Shown here one piece after another: positions 1 to 10,083 of a stretch of 64,000 nt of DNA; the stretch's first letter is position 1; every line of letters starts with the position of its first letter. A program made the translations under genes and the position numbers. The notes below the pieces were generated by a model that was not told the origin of the DNA, searched no databases, and was given only the letters and a program-made list of their open reading frames with translations. This DNA is from Mesostigma viride (Eukaryota; Streptophyta; Mesostigmatophyceae; Mesostigmatales; Mesostigmataceae). The stretch spans positions 107,501-171,500 of the forward strand of contig RPFO01000649.1 in assembly GCA_009746045.1 (NCBI GenBank). The letters are read 5' to 3'.

Positions 1-1
1 G

Positions 2-65
<64 letters not shown>
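1..65 (+). repeat. (GTT)n microsatellite
   Basis: Uninterrupted GTT trinucleotide run that begins before the window and ends at about base 65. The poly-leucine reading frame across it is a by-product of the repeat and not a gene. Confidence 0.95.
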
Positions 66-251
66 GTCCCACGTTGGCCTGTAATACCAGGGAAACTAGG
101 AAAACGCCGGTCCATAATTGGCTAATAAAAATATACCCATTTCCCCGAAAACTAGGAAAACGCATCAAAATACATTTCGACGCATCCTGTCATTGCTTCC
201 GGCATACTGTAACTGCCTGTAACTGCTGTAACACCATATAGTCTCAAAAAA
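66..251 (+). repeat. A-tailed repeat end
   Basis: The stretch ends in ATATAGTCTCA followed by an A run (about 233-250). The same junction occurs at about 39,966-39,988 on plus and about 63,658-63,680 on minus, where it closes a retroposon. The body here (ATACCCATTT, GGAAAACG words) resembles sequence next to the 63.6-kb copy. I read it as a degraded retroposon end; no coding potential is visible. Confidence 0.4.
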
Positions 252-610
252 AATAATAATTATTATCCATCTGGCCGTGTACAGGCAAAGATCCCCGAAG
301 TAACTTACTGAAACGTATCTTACAGCATCGGATCACTGGAAACCAGATCACTGGAAACCAGCATCGGAAACCACCACGCCGTTCCTGCGCAGAAATGCGC
401 CTCTCTTCCTCAAACTGGCGGTGTACTGTACCCCATTTTGCGGCGACAGACCGGCACGCCATCGCTATGCTTTCGAGGCTCCCGACTCTTTCCATGCAGC
501 GTGATGGATTGTAGTTTGTTGCGCACTCCGAATGCGACTTGAGACAACCAAGATTTAATACTTAGAAAACCAAGATTGTTAGAAAACCTTGTGCGCCTCG
601 CGATCATTCC
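252..610. other. no gene recognised
   Basis: I see no coding, RNA or repeat feature here. It is the upstream flank of the pyruvyl-transferase-like gene. No obvious TATA box was recognised. Confidence 0.5.
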
Positions 611-2157
611 ATGGCGCGCGTGCCCGCTTGGTACAGAGGACTGTGCCTCATGGTCTCGGTTTTGTCGCAACTTCACTGGTCTGCTATTTCTGAAGGGCAT
701 AGGCCCACTCTCCAGCCCTTTACGGACGGGCACGCTTTGACAACGGACCCACTGGCTTTCACCGCAGCTAGATCATGCTTGCCAAATGCTGCCAAGGTGT
801 CTCAATCGCTCGACCCTTCGTCGGCGATTGTCTGCCGATTAACACAAGTTCGGCAGCTACTCAGAGAGAAACTGCATCATTCGGGCAAGTTTATGTTCCA
901 TCGGAGATTTCCAGGCAGCTACCACCATGCCGGCGACACATGCCATAGTGTCGAAACAATTGTCTGCCAATTAATAAAAGTTCGGCAGCAACTCAGAGAG
1001 AAACTGCATCATTCGGGCAAGTTTATGTACCATTGGGGATTTCCAGACAGCTACCACAATGCCGGCGACACATGCCATAGTGTCGAAACACGCCGAATCT
1101 TCGATGCTTTCCTTGGACCTTTTGTTTGGAAGACTCATCACTATCATTACGGCCCTCTTACCTCTCGCATGCTGGGTGAGTTGAATAGAGATGGGTTGGG
1201 AATCGTGGTTGGTGGTGGCGGCCTAATCTCGCACCGAGAACGCACTGAATCAGGGTGGATGCTGGACTTCCCGACTAGCATGATTGCATCCATTCAACCG
1301 CCCTTCTTTATTTTTGCTATTGGGGTGAATGCGATGTACGTCAACCAGCCTCTTCGTTCTGGACAGGATCAAAGGCTTGCTAGAAACCTCCAAGCCCTTC
1401 AAAAGAAAGTGACCTACTTGTCACTCAGAAACCATCGGAGTGTGGAATATGTGCAGAGCCTCGCTGGCAAGCATGACAACATTGTTTTCCAGCCTGACCC
1501 GACGACAATGCTGCCATATTTTGGCTCCGAGTACATGTCTGATGGCTTGCGTAATGGTGGCAAAAAAATTGCGGTTTCGGTGGCTCTAAAAGACTTGGAG
1601 ACGAGGGTGGGAGGCAATCCAACATGCATAAAACGCATTTTTGATGGGCTGCATGCTGCACTCAGAGAACTGAAAGCCAATCGTGGGAAATTACATTGGT
1701 GTGTCATTCGGCTGATGACTGTCATCCGCCTTTTAAGTATTCTGACTTCCATGTCACTGTCCTTGCGGGGCAGGACTATACTTTTATACGGAAGTTCTAC
1801 AAGAGTCAAACGATTACGATTGGAGGGCGTGGCCATGCCATTTATATCCCCGCAGGAGCTCGTGGTGGCATTGTGCCTTTGATCCAAGCCCCCAAAGTCA
1901 TGGAGTTTGCTGAGGACCTTGGTCACCCTGAATGGGTGGTAGACCTTCGTCTTTGTGGGAAGCCTGTCAGCAATACTCCATACGCAGGGGACGTTGCCAG
2001 CTTTGTCAAGTCATCAGTTCTTGATAGAGTCCATCATATTGATCAAAACAGGGAAGCTGTTTACAGAGAGCTTGCAAAGGCGCAGCAGAGATCTTTCGCG
2101 ATCACTGCGAAGCACATGCTGAATTTTGGGCAGCAATTGCTGAAGCGACTTGATTAG
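611..2157 (+). pseudogene. polysaccharide pyruvyl transferase-like gene, frameshifted
   Basis: The family transfers pyruvate ketals or related groups onto cell-surface glycans. The 423-residue first frame starts at ATG 611 with a hydrophobic, signal-like N-terminus (GLCLMVSVLSQL). It then shows family hallmarks: a glycine-rich GGGGLI, AIGVN, LSLRNHRSVEYV, PDPTTMLPYF and IAVSVALKD. Homology then jumps to another frame (LVCHSADDCHPPF, TIGGRGHAIYIPA), starting at 1696 and running to the stop at 2157. At the join the frames overlap by one base (KLH, then LVCH), so one missing T explains the break. Either the gene is dead, or the assembly lacks a base. An internal 132-bp duplication lies upstream of the conserved domain. 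No intron signals are needed to explain it. Family assignment is by recalled motifs, without a search. Confidence 0.65.
827..1090 (+). repeat. in-frame 132-bp tandem duplication
   Basis: Bases 827-958 and 959-1090 are near-identical. Both encode a 44-residue unit starting IVC and ending CHSVET, with shared REKLHHSGKFM. The length is a multiple of three, so the frame is kept. It lies just before the conserved pyruvyl-transferase domain. Confidence 0.9.
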
Positions 2158-2245
2158 ATTAAGATTAAGGGGACTCGCACGTCCAAAAGCCTAAAAAACT
2201 GACTTTAATGAATATCAGTTCCAATGCACTCGGGAACCATCTAGT

Positions 2246-2568
2246 GATGATTGAGTCGAGTAGACACCGCCCTCGGTCTGGCCGGCCCACAGCGGCTTGG
2301 CCAGCCAGGACGGCATATCCTGACCTGGCCTGGCCCTAAGGACATTCCTCATTGTCCAGGCTCATACGCCCGCCCCTGTGGGCAAGCCCCCCCCCCCCAA
2401 GCGGAAGGGGCGCTTTGCTGAGTAGAATATAGGGTTTTCTAGATTAGATTAGCTTAGAGTTAGATTAGTTCGGTTTCGCGGCTTTGCCCCCCCCCTCCAT
2501 CCATCCACGGGAATATGTGCTACATGACCTCCCAACGGCGTCATGTTATAATTTAATTTAATTTAATG
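2246..2568 (+). mobile_element. LINE 3' end (family with TTTAA tail)
   Basis: The end of a LINE ORF2 (VGKPPPPKR, stop near 2428) is followed by a 3' UTR. The UTR holds a hairpin at 2522-2546 (ACATGAC pairing with GTCATGT around CTCCCAACGGC) and a TATAATTTAATTTAA tail. Copies of the same end lie at 4068-4206 and 9262 (minus) and at about 56.2-56.7 kb. This is a 5'-truncated insertion, as is usual for LINEs. Confidence 0.75.
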
Positions 2569-2602
2569 AATTGAGTCCCATAAATATGATGTTTGGACAT
2601 TC

Positions 2603-2683
2603 ATGCCACCACTTGTTGGGGGTACTACCCCCAACCACGCACCGGTGGCGAGCTAAAAATAGAAAAAGACGCTATTTATGAGA
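2603..2683 (+). repeat. dispersed repeat with GGGGGTA/TACCCCC palindrome
   Basis: It contains a perfect 19-nt palindrome around 2614-2632 and then GAGCTAAAAATAGAAAAAG. A diverged copy with the same order lies at about 4982-5056. The reverse transcriptase fragment begins right after it. Confidence 0.6.
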
Positions 2684-2687
2684 TATT

Positions 2688-3632
2688 TTGCACAAGCAGA
2701 ATTTCCTAGCTGACCTCATTTATGCCGACGACATCACGCTCATCGAGAAGCCGGAGTCTGCCCAACTTTGGCTGGACTGCCTGGCGCTCGAGGCTCGGGC
2801 GGTTGGTCTAGAAATCAGCCCCAAAACGGAGGCCCTGGCCCTCGGCATGGCAGGGCCCCCACCCACACTCCGCCTCTTAGACGATGCCGAGGTCAACTAC
2901 CCTACTTCAGGCCGCTTCAAGCTGCTCGGCAGTTGGCTTCCCGACTGCGAGGACGACATGACGACACGGATCGGCATGGCGTGGGCGCACCTCCATGACC
3001 ACCGCCGCTGGTGGAGCAACCCCGCCCTACCCCGGATCGTCAAGCGTGACCTCTTCAAGGTCGTCATTCTGACGATCCTGACCTACGGCGCCCGGCTCGG
3101 CGAGACGTGGACACTGATGCAGGAGCTGGAGCAACGACTCGACGGCGCCGTCACCAAGATGCTGCGCAAGGCCCTTAACATCCCCTTTGGTTTGCACATT
3201 AGTAATGAGGATTTGTACGCTGATTTGCCCTATGTTTCCCACATTATTAGGCACAGGCGCCTGGGCCTAGCCGGGCACCTGGCCCGCACAAATCAGGTAG
3301 ATACATCAGATAGACTAGCTGGCACCAAGCCCGCCCAGCCTGGGCGATATGTCCTCACCTGGCGTGCCCCCGGCCGCGCGCGGCAGGGCCGCCACCCGTG
3401 GACTTTTCGTGATAGACTCGGAATGGACATGTGCTACACTAGACGTGACGGGCTCACCCCCGGGCAGCCTCCTGGTTTGTCTGTAATATGGAGGCAGATG
3501 GTGCGGAAGGATAGATGGCAAGTAGTGATGAAGGAGACCACCCCCAAGCCTGTGGGGGCTCCGCGTGTGACCAAGTATGGCATTCATAGCGATTCGGGCC
3601 GCGGTGCCCACACCCCTGTAACTAGGACCTAG
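2688..3632 (+). pseudogene. non-LTR retrotransposon reverse transcriptase, C-terminal part
   Basis: A 314-residue open frame without an N-terminus. It begins inside the RT palm with the catalytic box LIYADDITLI and then shows the typical non-LTR thumb and connection: GLEISPKTEALALG, LGSWLPDCEDDMTTRI, KVVILTILTYGA, MLRKALNIP, HRRLGLAGHLART. Full ORF2 proteins carry an endonuclease and RT fingers upstream, and these are absent, so this is a 5'-truncated copy. The frame is intact across 945 bases, which suggests recent insertion or assembly from a young family. The first codon is arbitrary. A hairpin and a TTAA tail follow within 100 bases. Confidence 0.85.
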
Positions 3633-3730
3633 ATAGCTTCTACCATCCATTCGATCCCATGTTCCCCTCCCACTGAGGACTTATGCTCACGTGACGCAGT
3701 CACGTGTCTATTAATTAATTAATTAATTAA
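3633..3730 (+). mobile_element. LINE 3' UTR, hairpin and (TTAA)n tail
   Basis: A short UTR with a perfect hairpin at 3688-3706 (CACGTGAC, loop GCA, GTCACGTG), followed at once by (TTAA)n to about 3730. It belongs to the RT fragment just upstream and marks the 3' end of that insertion. Confidence 0.75.
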
Positions 3731-4067
3731 TGGGGTCATCCATACATGCAAAATTCCACTGAGTGGGGGGAAACACAACCCCAAAGTTTGAGCTCATTCT
3801 GACAAGCGTAGCTCAAGTTCTTGATTTTCCTGTGATGCCACCTGGGTAGACGCTAAAAGAGAATTGAGCTAGTGCTGAGCCAAAATGACATCTGTTTTGC
3901 TACCCTAGACACCCAAAAACATGCCCACTTTGATCACGGAGTGTGAGGAGGATGTCCGGAGCGTCATACGCCCCACCCCTCCATCGGCACAGCCAGCCTT
4001 GTGAGTCTACCCTTAACAACAAGGCTGGTAGGACGACACGCCTGAGCAGCATTTGTAATGCCTATTA
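3731..4067. other. repeat-derived, no gene
   Basis: It holds words such as AAAGTTTGAGCTCATTCTGA that recur at about 5300. I see no coding sequence. It may be the subterminal region of an unidentified transposon. Confidence 0.4.
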
Positions 4068-4206
4068 AATTAAATTAAATTATAACATGACTCCGTTGGG
4101 AGATCATGTAGCACATATTCCCGTGGATGGATGGAGGGGGGGGGGGGCAAAGCCGCGAAACCGAACTAATCTAACTCTAAGCTAATCTAATCTAGAAAAC
4201 CCTACT
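4068..4206 (-). mobile_element. LINE 3' end, minus copy
   Basis: Near-identical reverse complement of 2430-2568, including the TTTAA tail (here AAATTAAATTA), the hairpin at about 4085-4109 and a C run. It is the 3' terminus of an insertion in the opposite orientation to the 2.2-kb copy. Confidence 0.75.
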
Positions 4207-5677
4207 TATTAATGCCTATTATCTCAGGCTAATAATGTGTGATTTTGTGCCAACAACCAAGTTGTTCCACCCAACAACACATTAAAAACCCTCTTCCAAA
4301 ATGCCCAACAAGCCGGACACGTGGAGGACCACACACGCAGTATATAAAGAGAAAATAAGCTGACTTTTTATCCAGCCAACCTGTGGCTAGCTGCTCTGGT
4401 TAGCCTGACAAAGGCTATCATTTACTCAGTGGGAAAGGTGAAGAGACCAGTGGAACAACCTACCTGACGCATGTGCCACCAAAGCATTGTGTCCCGCAAA
4501 ATGCACACTGCCTCCTTTCTAACAAGCACGAGCCACTTTCTTTAGGAGATAGGTGCCAGCTCGTCAGTGTCTGGGGAAAATGATGCCGCAGCTTAGGAAG
4601 ACCGCGTGAATTTCCTCGAACACAACTGTCTATAAAGCAAAAGAAATGTCAGAGAAGCATGGAAATAAAAGCATTACACCTTCCCGACAGGTTGTGGGCC
4701 ACGCGCTTCAGCAAGCCAGCCACGTCACAGACGAACTTGCTAAAAGACATCCAGGAATCCAGCGATGCAGCTGCGCCAGGACCCGCAACTTCCTGGCAGC
4801 ATCTGGCCGGAAAGAAGGCAAAAAGCTTACGCTGAACGAGCTAAGAAAGCAGGAAAACGCTAGCGTTTAAGGGGATGGGACATATCTAAAGTGCACTTTT
4901 CTGGAAAACAGACCTGTGCATGGGATAAAAATCCAGTTATGCTTGGACACCATAATTATATGTGAAAAAAAAAATTTTTCCAGCCACTTGGGGGTGGTAC
5001 TACCCCCCAGCATGACCCAGTTATGAGCTAAAAATAGAAAAAGATGCTATTTTTGGCCGATTTTTCCTAGGAGACTGGGCAAACCAAAAGTGACCAAACC
5101 ACATATTTTCCTAAAATCCCCACCCTTGCAAATAAATCTGGCTACTCAGGACCACAAAATAGGCACGTTTAGACTATTTGATGGGGTTTAGCCCAAAACA
5201 CGTATTGTTTTGGTCCTAAAAAAATAAATCAAATAGTAGACACATGCAAAAATTCCAGTGATGATATTTATACTAGGCCTAGGGTGGGAATTTTACTCTC
5301 ACAAAGTTTGAGCTCATTCTGAGCACGTTTACTCATGTTGATGGGTGTAAACATGATGCAAAAACAAAATGACAGAAAATCCCGCTTATGAGCACAAACA
5401 CCAGACCTATTACACCCTAGCCCACCACCAACTGGGCCAAACCAAGTCAAATTAATTCATTTATGATGTTAAAAAGCTTGCCACAAAATCCCAGGTCATT
5501 CTGAGCTAGTTTGGTCATAATACAGCATGGTCACAGCTGCCAACCTCATGCCTGGTACAACATGGCATGAGAGGTGACACAGGCAGCTACCCCAACCAAG
5601 CATGTCCCATAAAGTTATATCATGGCCAAACAATGAAAGCATTGTCATGCAGTTTTCATAACACAATTAGGCCTCGT
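4207..5677. other. no confident gene; repeat fragments
   Basis: Open frames of up to 74 codons here (for example 4646-4870) show no recognisable domain. The stretch contains a second copy of the GGGGGTA palindrome repeat (about 4982-5056) and a diverged repeat at about 5230-5460. It may include the downstream end of the Mutator-like transposon, but I could not define terminal inverted repeats. Confidence 0.4.
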
Positions 5678-7468
5678 TCAGCCCTCATCTGACTCGTCCC
5701 CCATGCAGTTGGGGCAGAACCATGCTCCCTCCGGGATGGTCTTCAGCGTGAGGCCCAGGCAGAGCATGTGCGCCCCATGCTCTTCCCGGCCTGCACCTGC
5801 CTCACACAGCAGGAAAGGGTTGGCCTCCTTGTGATCGCTGCCCAAGCACCTGATGCAACGAGCAGCAGCAATGCCACTGCCCGTGCTGCTGGCACTGCTG
5901 CTGCTGTCATCCCCTCCACTGTCCCCCTTCTCCACCCTGGCTGGCCCCTTCCCCTTCCTCTTTGTCTGCTGCCCCCCCCCCTGCCCAACCCCCTCCTCAT
6001 ACCCACAGCCCCTGCCGTACGTGGCCCCCTTGTGTTCCTTATCCTCCCTCCAGTGCTTTCCCTTCCTGAGTACCTCCCTCTTCTTCTTAGCCTGCTTCCA
6101 GCCGGGGTCCTGCTTCAGTGCCTGCTGGCGTGCACGCTCCAACCGCAGCGTGTCCAGCTGGGCTAGGACTGCTGGGGTGACTGTGATGCCCAGCTTGGGA
6201 GCTAAGGGCATCCAGAAGTCCTCCCCCTTTTGGGCCTTCAGGATGCCCATCGCTGTCGCGTACGGCCATTGCTGCCCCGCGAACCCCCCCTTCCCCCCAG
6301 GCACGAAGCCCACCTGCTGTGAGTGGTGGAACTCATTGAGGTTGGATGAGGAACCAGGGTTGCAGCGTTCAAGGAGGGCAGGGGTTGAGTACTTGGCAAA
6401 GGCATGCTCGACCACCCCCCACACGTCCACTGTCACCCCCTTGTTCACCTCCGCCTTGGGCAGCCACCTCCCCCCAACTGGTGTCCAGCCCGGCTCATCA
6501 CTCCTCCCGTTCACTACACCACACCATACCTCCTTGGTGCTCACCCCCAACACCTCTATGACATTGGCATACTTCTCACAGTTGTCATGAATGTTGAAGT
6601 AGTGTGCTCTCAGGTTGGCCATGGCACGTGACAGCCACTCCCCCTTCTGCCCGTGGTTGATGTGGATGCAATACCTGAAGCTAGTGCACATGTGCGTGAT
6701 CACATCCTCAGTAAGCACCTTGGGCAACCCAGGCAAGTGCTCCTTGCGTGCTGCTAGCAGTGCACCATGCAGGCAGATGCCTAGGTGGTTGATGTCCTCA
6801 AACTTCTCAGGAATGTGCCCGCTAGCCTGAATCCCCTTGTGCTCTCTCACCTGGGCAAACCAAGTGGTGTCGCCATCCGACACGACCTGGTGGGCATACA
6901 ACCGCTGCCCTAGAGGCTTGGGCAGCTTGGGCCCCTCCCTCACCGCCTCCACCTGCCCCAAGCTGATCCCAACATCGAGTGACATGAGGTCCTCAAGGAG
7001 GAAGATGGCCCCTAGAGCCTCCATGGCCTTGCTATTGCCCGTGTGGTTCTTCCAGCACGCGTGCGCCTGGACTGCACTGCTGCTGCTGCAAGCCTGCTCA
7101 CACGTGCCACACCACTTGCCACTCACGTGGAAGCCTATCACTAGCCCAGTGCCTTGGTGGATGATCAACTGCTGCCCCCACAGGCTACGGTACCCCCTGT
7201 TTGCCCAGCTGCCATCAAACGACACCCTACACCCCTGCCTGCCATGCTCATCCATCTCAAACCTGCCCTCATTCACCTCCCACTTCCTCACAGTCTCCCT
7301 ATTCTCCATGATTACCTCCTTGAGGTACTCCATGATTACCTCCTCCACCGCATCCACATCCTTGTCAAACGTCACATGCCCACGGGAAAATTTGACCCCT
7401 AGAACCGTTGCAAGGCGGAGCACCTGTGCTCTTGAAAGTGCAAACAACACGGCACAGGAAGCTAGCAA
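5678..7468 (-). CDS. Mutator-type transposase with C-terminal PHD finger
   Basis: A 596-residue frame. Residues around 85-330 match the Mutator-like transposase domain: VSFDGSWANRGYRSLWG, Cys and His residues (KWCGTCEQAC), GNSKAMEALGAI, VVSDGDTTWF, DINHLGICLHGALLA and a late VWCGVV. The aspartates in SFDG and SDGD are candidates for the DDE site. A basic, low-complexity linker follows. The last 60 residues form a PHD-type zinc finger: CIRCLGS, LLCE, EEHGAHMLCLG, GAWFCPNC. Such fingers read histone tails and could steer integration. Upstream frames 7462-8221 are probably the N-terminus of the same protein, separated by one-base shifts. Whether it is active is unknown. Confidence 0.75.
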   Translation of the reverse strand: MLASCAVLFALSRAQVLRLATVLGVKFSRGHVTFDKDVDAVEEVIMEYLKEVIMENRETVRKWEVNEGRFEMDEHGRQGCRVSFDGSWANRGYRSLWGQQLIIHQGTGLVIGFHVSGKWCGTCEQACSSSSAVQAHACWKNHTGNSKAMEALGAIFLLEDLMSLDVGISLGQVEAVREGPKLPKPLGQRLYAHQVVSDGDTTWFAQVREHKGIQASGHIPEKFEDINHLGICLHGALLAARKEHLPGLPKVLTEDVITHMCTSFRYCIHINHGQKGEWLSRAMANLRAHYFNIHDNCEKYANVIEVLGVSTKEVWCGVVNGRSDEPGWTPVGGRWLPKAEVNKGVTVDVWGVVEHAFAKYSTPALLERCNPGSSSNLNEFHHSQQVGFVPGGKGGFAGQQWPYATAMGILKAQKGEDFWMPLAPKLGITVTPAVLAQLDTLRLERARQQALKQDPGWKQAKKKREVLRKGKHWREDKEHKGATYGRGCGYEEGVGQGGGQQTKRKGKGPARVEKGDSGGDDSSSSASSTGSGIAAARCIRCLGSDHKEANPFLLCEAGAGREEHGAHMLCLGLTLKTIPEGAWFCPNCMGDESDEG

Positions 7469-8221
7469 GCTATAGTAGTGCAGGCATTACGCCTCACACC
7501 TGGCCTAAGCTCACAGTTGGGCTCCAGAAGGGGAAAGGGCATCCACCATGGCTCAGTAGGCTCGCCCGCGCCCTTGCCCTTCCCATCAGGGGCATCGCTA
7601 GCATCCGGGCGGCAGAAAGGGTTCGTGCACCACAAGACTACCTCGGACGGGGAGCCTGCTCCACCGAGAGCACGGGCATTAAAGGTCTTGTCAGCCACAT
7701 CTAGCTTCAACGTTGTGCCATAGCAGCAAGGGCAAGGGAAGGTGGCAACAAGTCCTTCCAATGCATGTGAATCAACCACCACCCTGGGCATCTCGAGTGG
7801 CAAACCCTTGTCGGCTACCGGGGGGGGGGGGAGGAGCAGGCTTCTCCATGACGCAGCTAACCTGCTTACCCTTCTTCAAAATTTTCTTGGGCGACGGCCG
7901 GTACACGCTAGGAGTTTTCTTGCTGCGCTCCGCGCGCGGGGGTGTCCCCCCCTGAGCTTGCTGGACACCCCCGCTTTCCTGCCCATGCGCCTCGGCCGTC
8001 GCCTTGCTAATTCCTGCATCATCCAGGCGTTTGCTCGTCACCCGAATAGTCCCCACTGCTGGACGCCCACCCTTCCTGCGCTTTGTTGAGCCCCGGGGCC
8101 TGCCAACTGGGCGTGCCACGTGCTGCGCAGCAGGCCTCGCAGCCTCGCCGCTGCCCTCAAATTCCATTTCCTGGCCTCTGCGCTGCTGCTGCGCCTTTTT
8201 CGCCCTTGAATTACTCGGCAT
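7462..8221 (-). CDS. N-terminal part of the Mutator-type transposase, two frames
   Basis: From ATG 8221 a basic N-terminus with an AT-hook-like core (VGRPRGSTKRRKGGRP) runs to a homopolymer at about 7820-7832 (poly-G on plus). The frame breaks there and resumes at 7803 with a Cys-rich module (FPCPCCYG, LWCTNPFC) that runs to 7462. It then shifts again into the main transposase frame near 7470 (NACTTIAC, then LASCAVLFAL). The AT-hook and CxxC module are plausible DNA-binding parts. Two shifts mean either a decayed copy or assembly errors; the homopolymer makes the first suspect. Confidence 0.55.
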
Positions 8222-9261
8222 TGCTCAGTTATTGCGTAAACAAAAAATTCATGTCCTGTCGCCGCTGGACCTAAACCCAACGTAGTTGGCACCGGGGTCG
8301 GGCCAGCGCATGCGAATTATTGTCTCAACCCTTTCTGGCAACCGCCTAGCAGTTCCGTCATCATTCCGCCACCCCAGCAATGCAGCAAACCAGCGGTATG
8401 CTGCGTTGCGAAAAACATTGGGGGGGTCCGGGGTCGTCGAGGCTCTGGGGGGGGCGACGGTTAAGGCCCGCAGAACCTTTCTCAATCAGCCAATCTTTGC
8501 GCAAGATTGATATCAGATGGTAGTCCTGGTAATTATTTTGACGGTGCCATCCCCACAGTAGCAGTTGGCACTCAATTTCGAGCTCTTCATCCGCGTAGTC
8601 GATCGCCATTATCACGTCGCACACACGCTCGCACGCACACACGCAAAAATTTGTGGTCTGGAGTACGTCGGTACCGTCCCGAATTTTTTGGCCCCCCAAA
8701 ATTCCGATATGTCCCGACAAGAACGTACCATAACGGGCATTTATTCGCGCCCGGCCAGGCGCACAAGAAAGGCCACCCTTTCATGGAGAGGTCGGGCGCG
8801 CATCGCGCAGGCCTAATGTTATCTTACCGCAAAATGACAGGAAAGGTAAAGATAGCAGCGGGAATTTTTATGGCTTTAGAAACATCATTAAACTAGCTTT
8901 CCTTACGACCATCAAAACTGGCAACAATCGACAATCACACCGGCAGGCATCCATTATACTTTATTCGATCATCCCGACAGAAATTCAGGCCGGACCCCCC
9001 CTGCCGATGGTAAAGAAAAAAAGCCCGCGACATTATAGATCGCAACCATCCCACCATAGAGTAGAATCAGTGACTATAATTTTCTCCAACAATCGAGCAT
9101 TTTTTCTGCTTTCCGCACGCCAGATTTGTCACGTTTCGTCTAAAAGCAGTCGCCATAGCCACTTCCGCAAGGGGTGCGCGCACCGTGCACCCACTTTTCA
9201 CGGTACGGAGGGTACCGCGGAATTTTTTTGGCGCGGAAAATATTCGCCGCGCCGAGTCCCC
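8222..9261. other. no gene recognised
   Basis: Short open frames only, none with a recognisable domain. The 5' end of the Mutator-like element should lie here, but clear terminal inverted repeats were not found. Words such as GGTACCG followed by GAATTTTTTTGG recur at about 8670 and 9206. Confidence 0.4.
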
Positions 9262-10083
9262 TTAAATTAAATTATAACATGCCTCCGTTAAAAATTAAAT
9301 TAAATTAAATTAAATTAAATTATAATAACATGCCTCCGTGGGGAGATCATGTAGCACATATTCCATGATGGGTGGGGTGGAGGAAGCCGCGTGATCGAAC
9401 GAACCTAACTCTAAGCTATCTAGAAAATCCTAACTACACTACTCATCAAAACGCCTCCTCCGCTTGGGGGGAGGGGGCTTGCCCACAGGGTCGGGCGTGT
9501 GCGCCTTGACAATCTTCTTCCACCGCGTCTTGTCCTGCATGGCAGTCCAAAGACGGGAGAGAGAGTGGATGCGGTATTCAAACTGGGCTGGGACCAGTAG
9601 GTCATCCAGCAACATCTGTATGTAGTTCGTGACATGTTTCCCTACCCTTTTGGGAATTCCCCTTGGGGCCAGGCCAGGTCAGAATGTGCCGCCCTGTCTG
9701 GCCAAGCCGCTGGGGGCCTGCCCGGACCAAGGGCGGTGTCGACCTGGCTGGTGCGAGCAAGGTGTCCTACAAATGCTATCCTACGCTGCCTAATCTCGTC
9801 CGAAATACGAGGCATGCCATGATACAAAGACTCTGATGACGGACGCTCGGAAAACCCTACGTTAAGGACCTGTCGGAGCATCCTGTAAACCGTGCCGTCT
9901 AGCCGAGCTGCCAGTTTGGGTGGGATGGTCCATGCCTCGGCGCCATACGTGAGCACCGTGAGGACGAGGACCTTGAAGAGCATGCGCTTGCGGTGCTCGC
10001 CCAGGCCCTTTGAGCGTCAGTAGGTTTTGAGCGAACGGAGCTTGGCCCAGGCAAGGCCGATGCGTGTGTCCACATCGTCAGCA
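9262..10083 (-). pseudogene. 5'-truncated LINE with decayed RT C-terminus
   Basis: Read on minus from about 10,083: VDTRIGLAWAKLRSLKTY, an in-frame TGA, then RMLFKVLVLTVLTYGAEAW, MLRQVLNVGF and RRIAFVGHLART, which parallels the RT end at 2.7-3.6 kb. Another shift occurs near 9640. The terminal ORF2 residues (CxxR-like, KAHTPDPVGKP) and the 3' UTR with the CTCC/GGAG hairpin follow. The tail is a run of AAATT at about 9297-9325 with a second partial copy. The stop and shifts make it non-functional. Confidence 0.75.

Noticed and set aside
2-241. Poly-leucine ORF at the window start
   Set aside because: Translation of the GTT microsatellite; no domain follows.
8650-9250. Possible terminal inverted repeats for the Mutator-like element
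   Set aside because: Only short GGTACCG and GAATTTTTT words recur; no convincing inverted pair or 9-bp target duplication.
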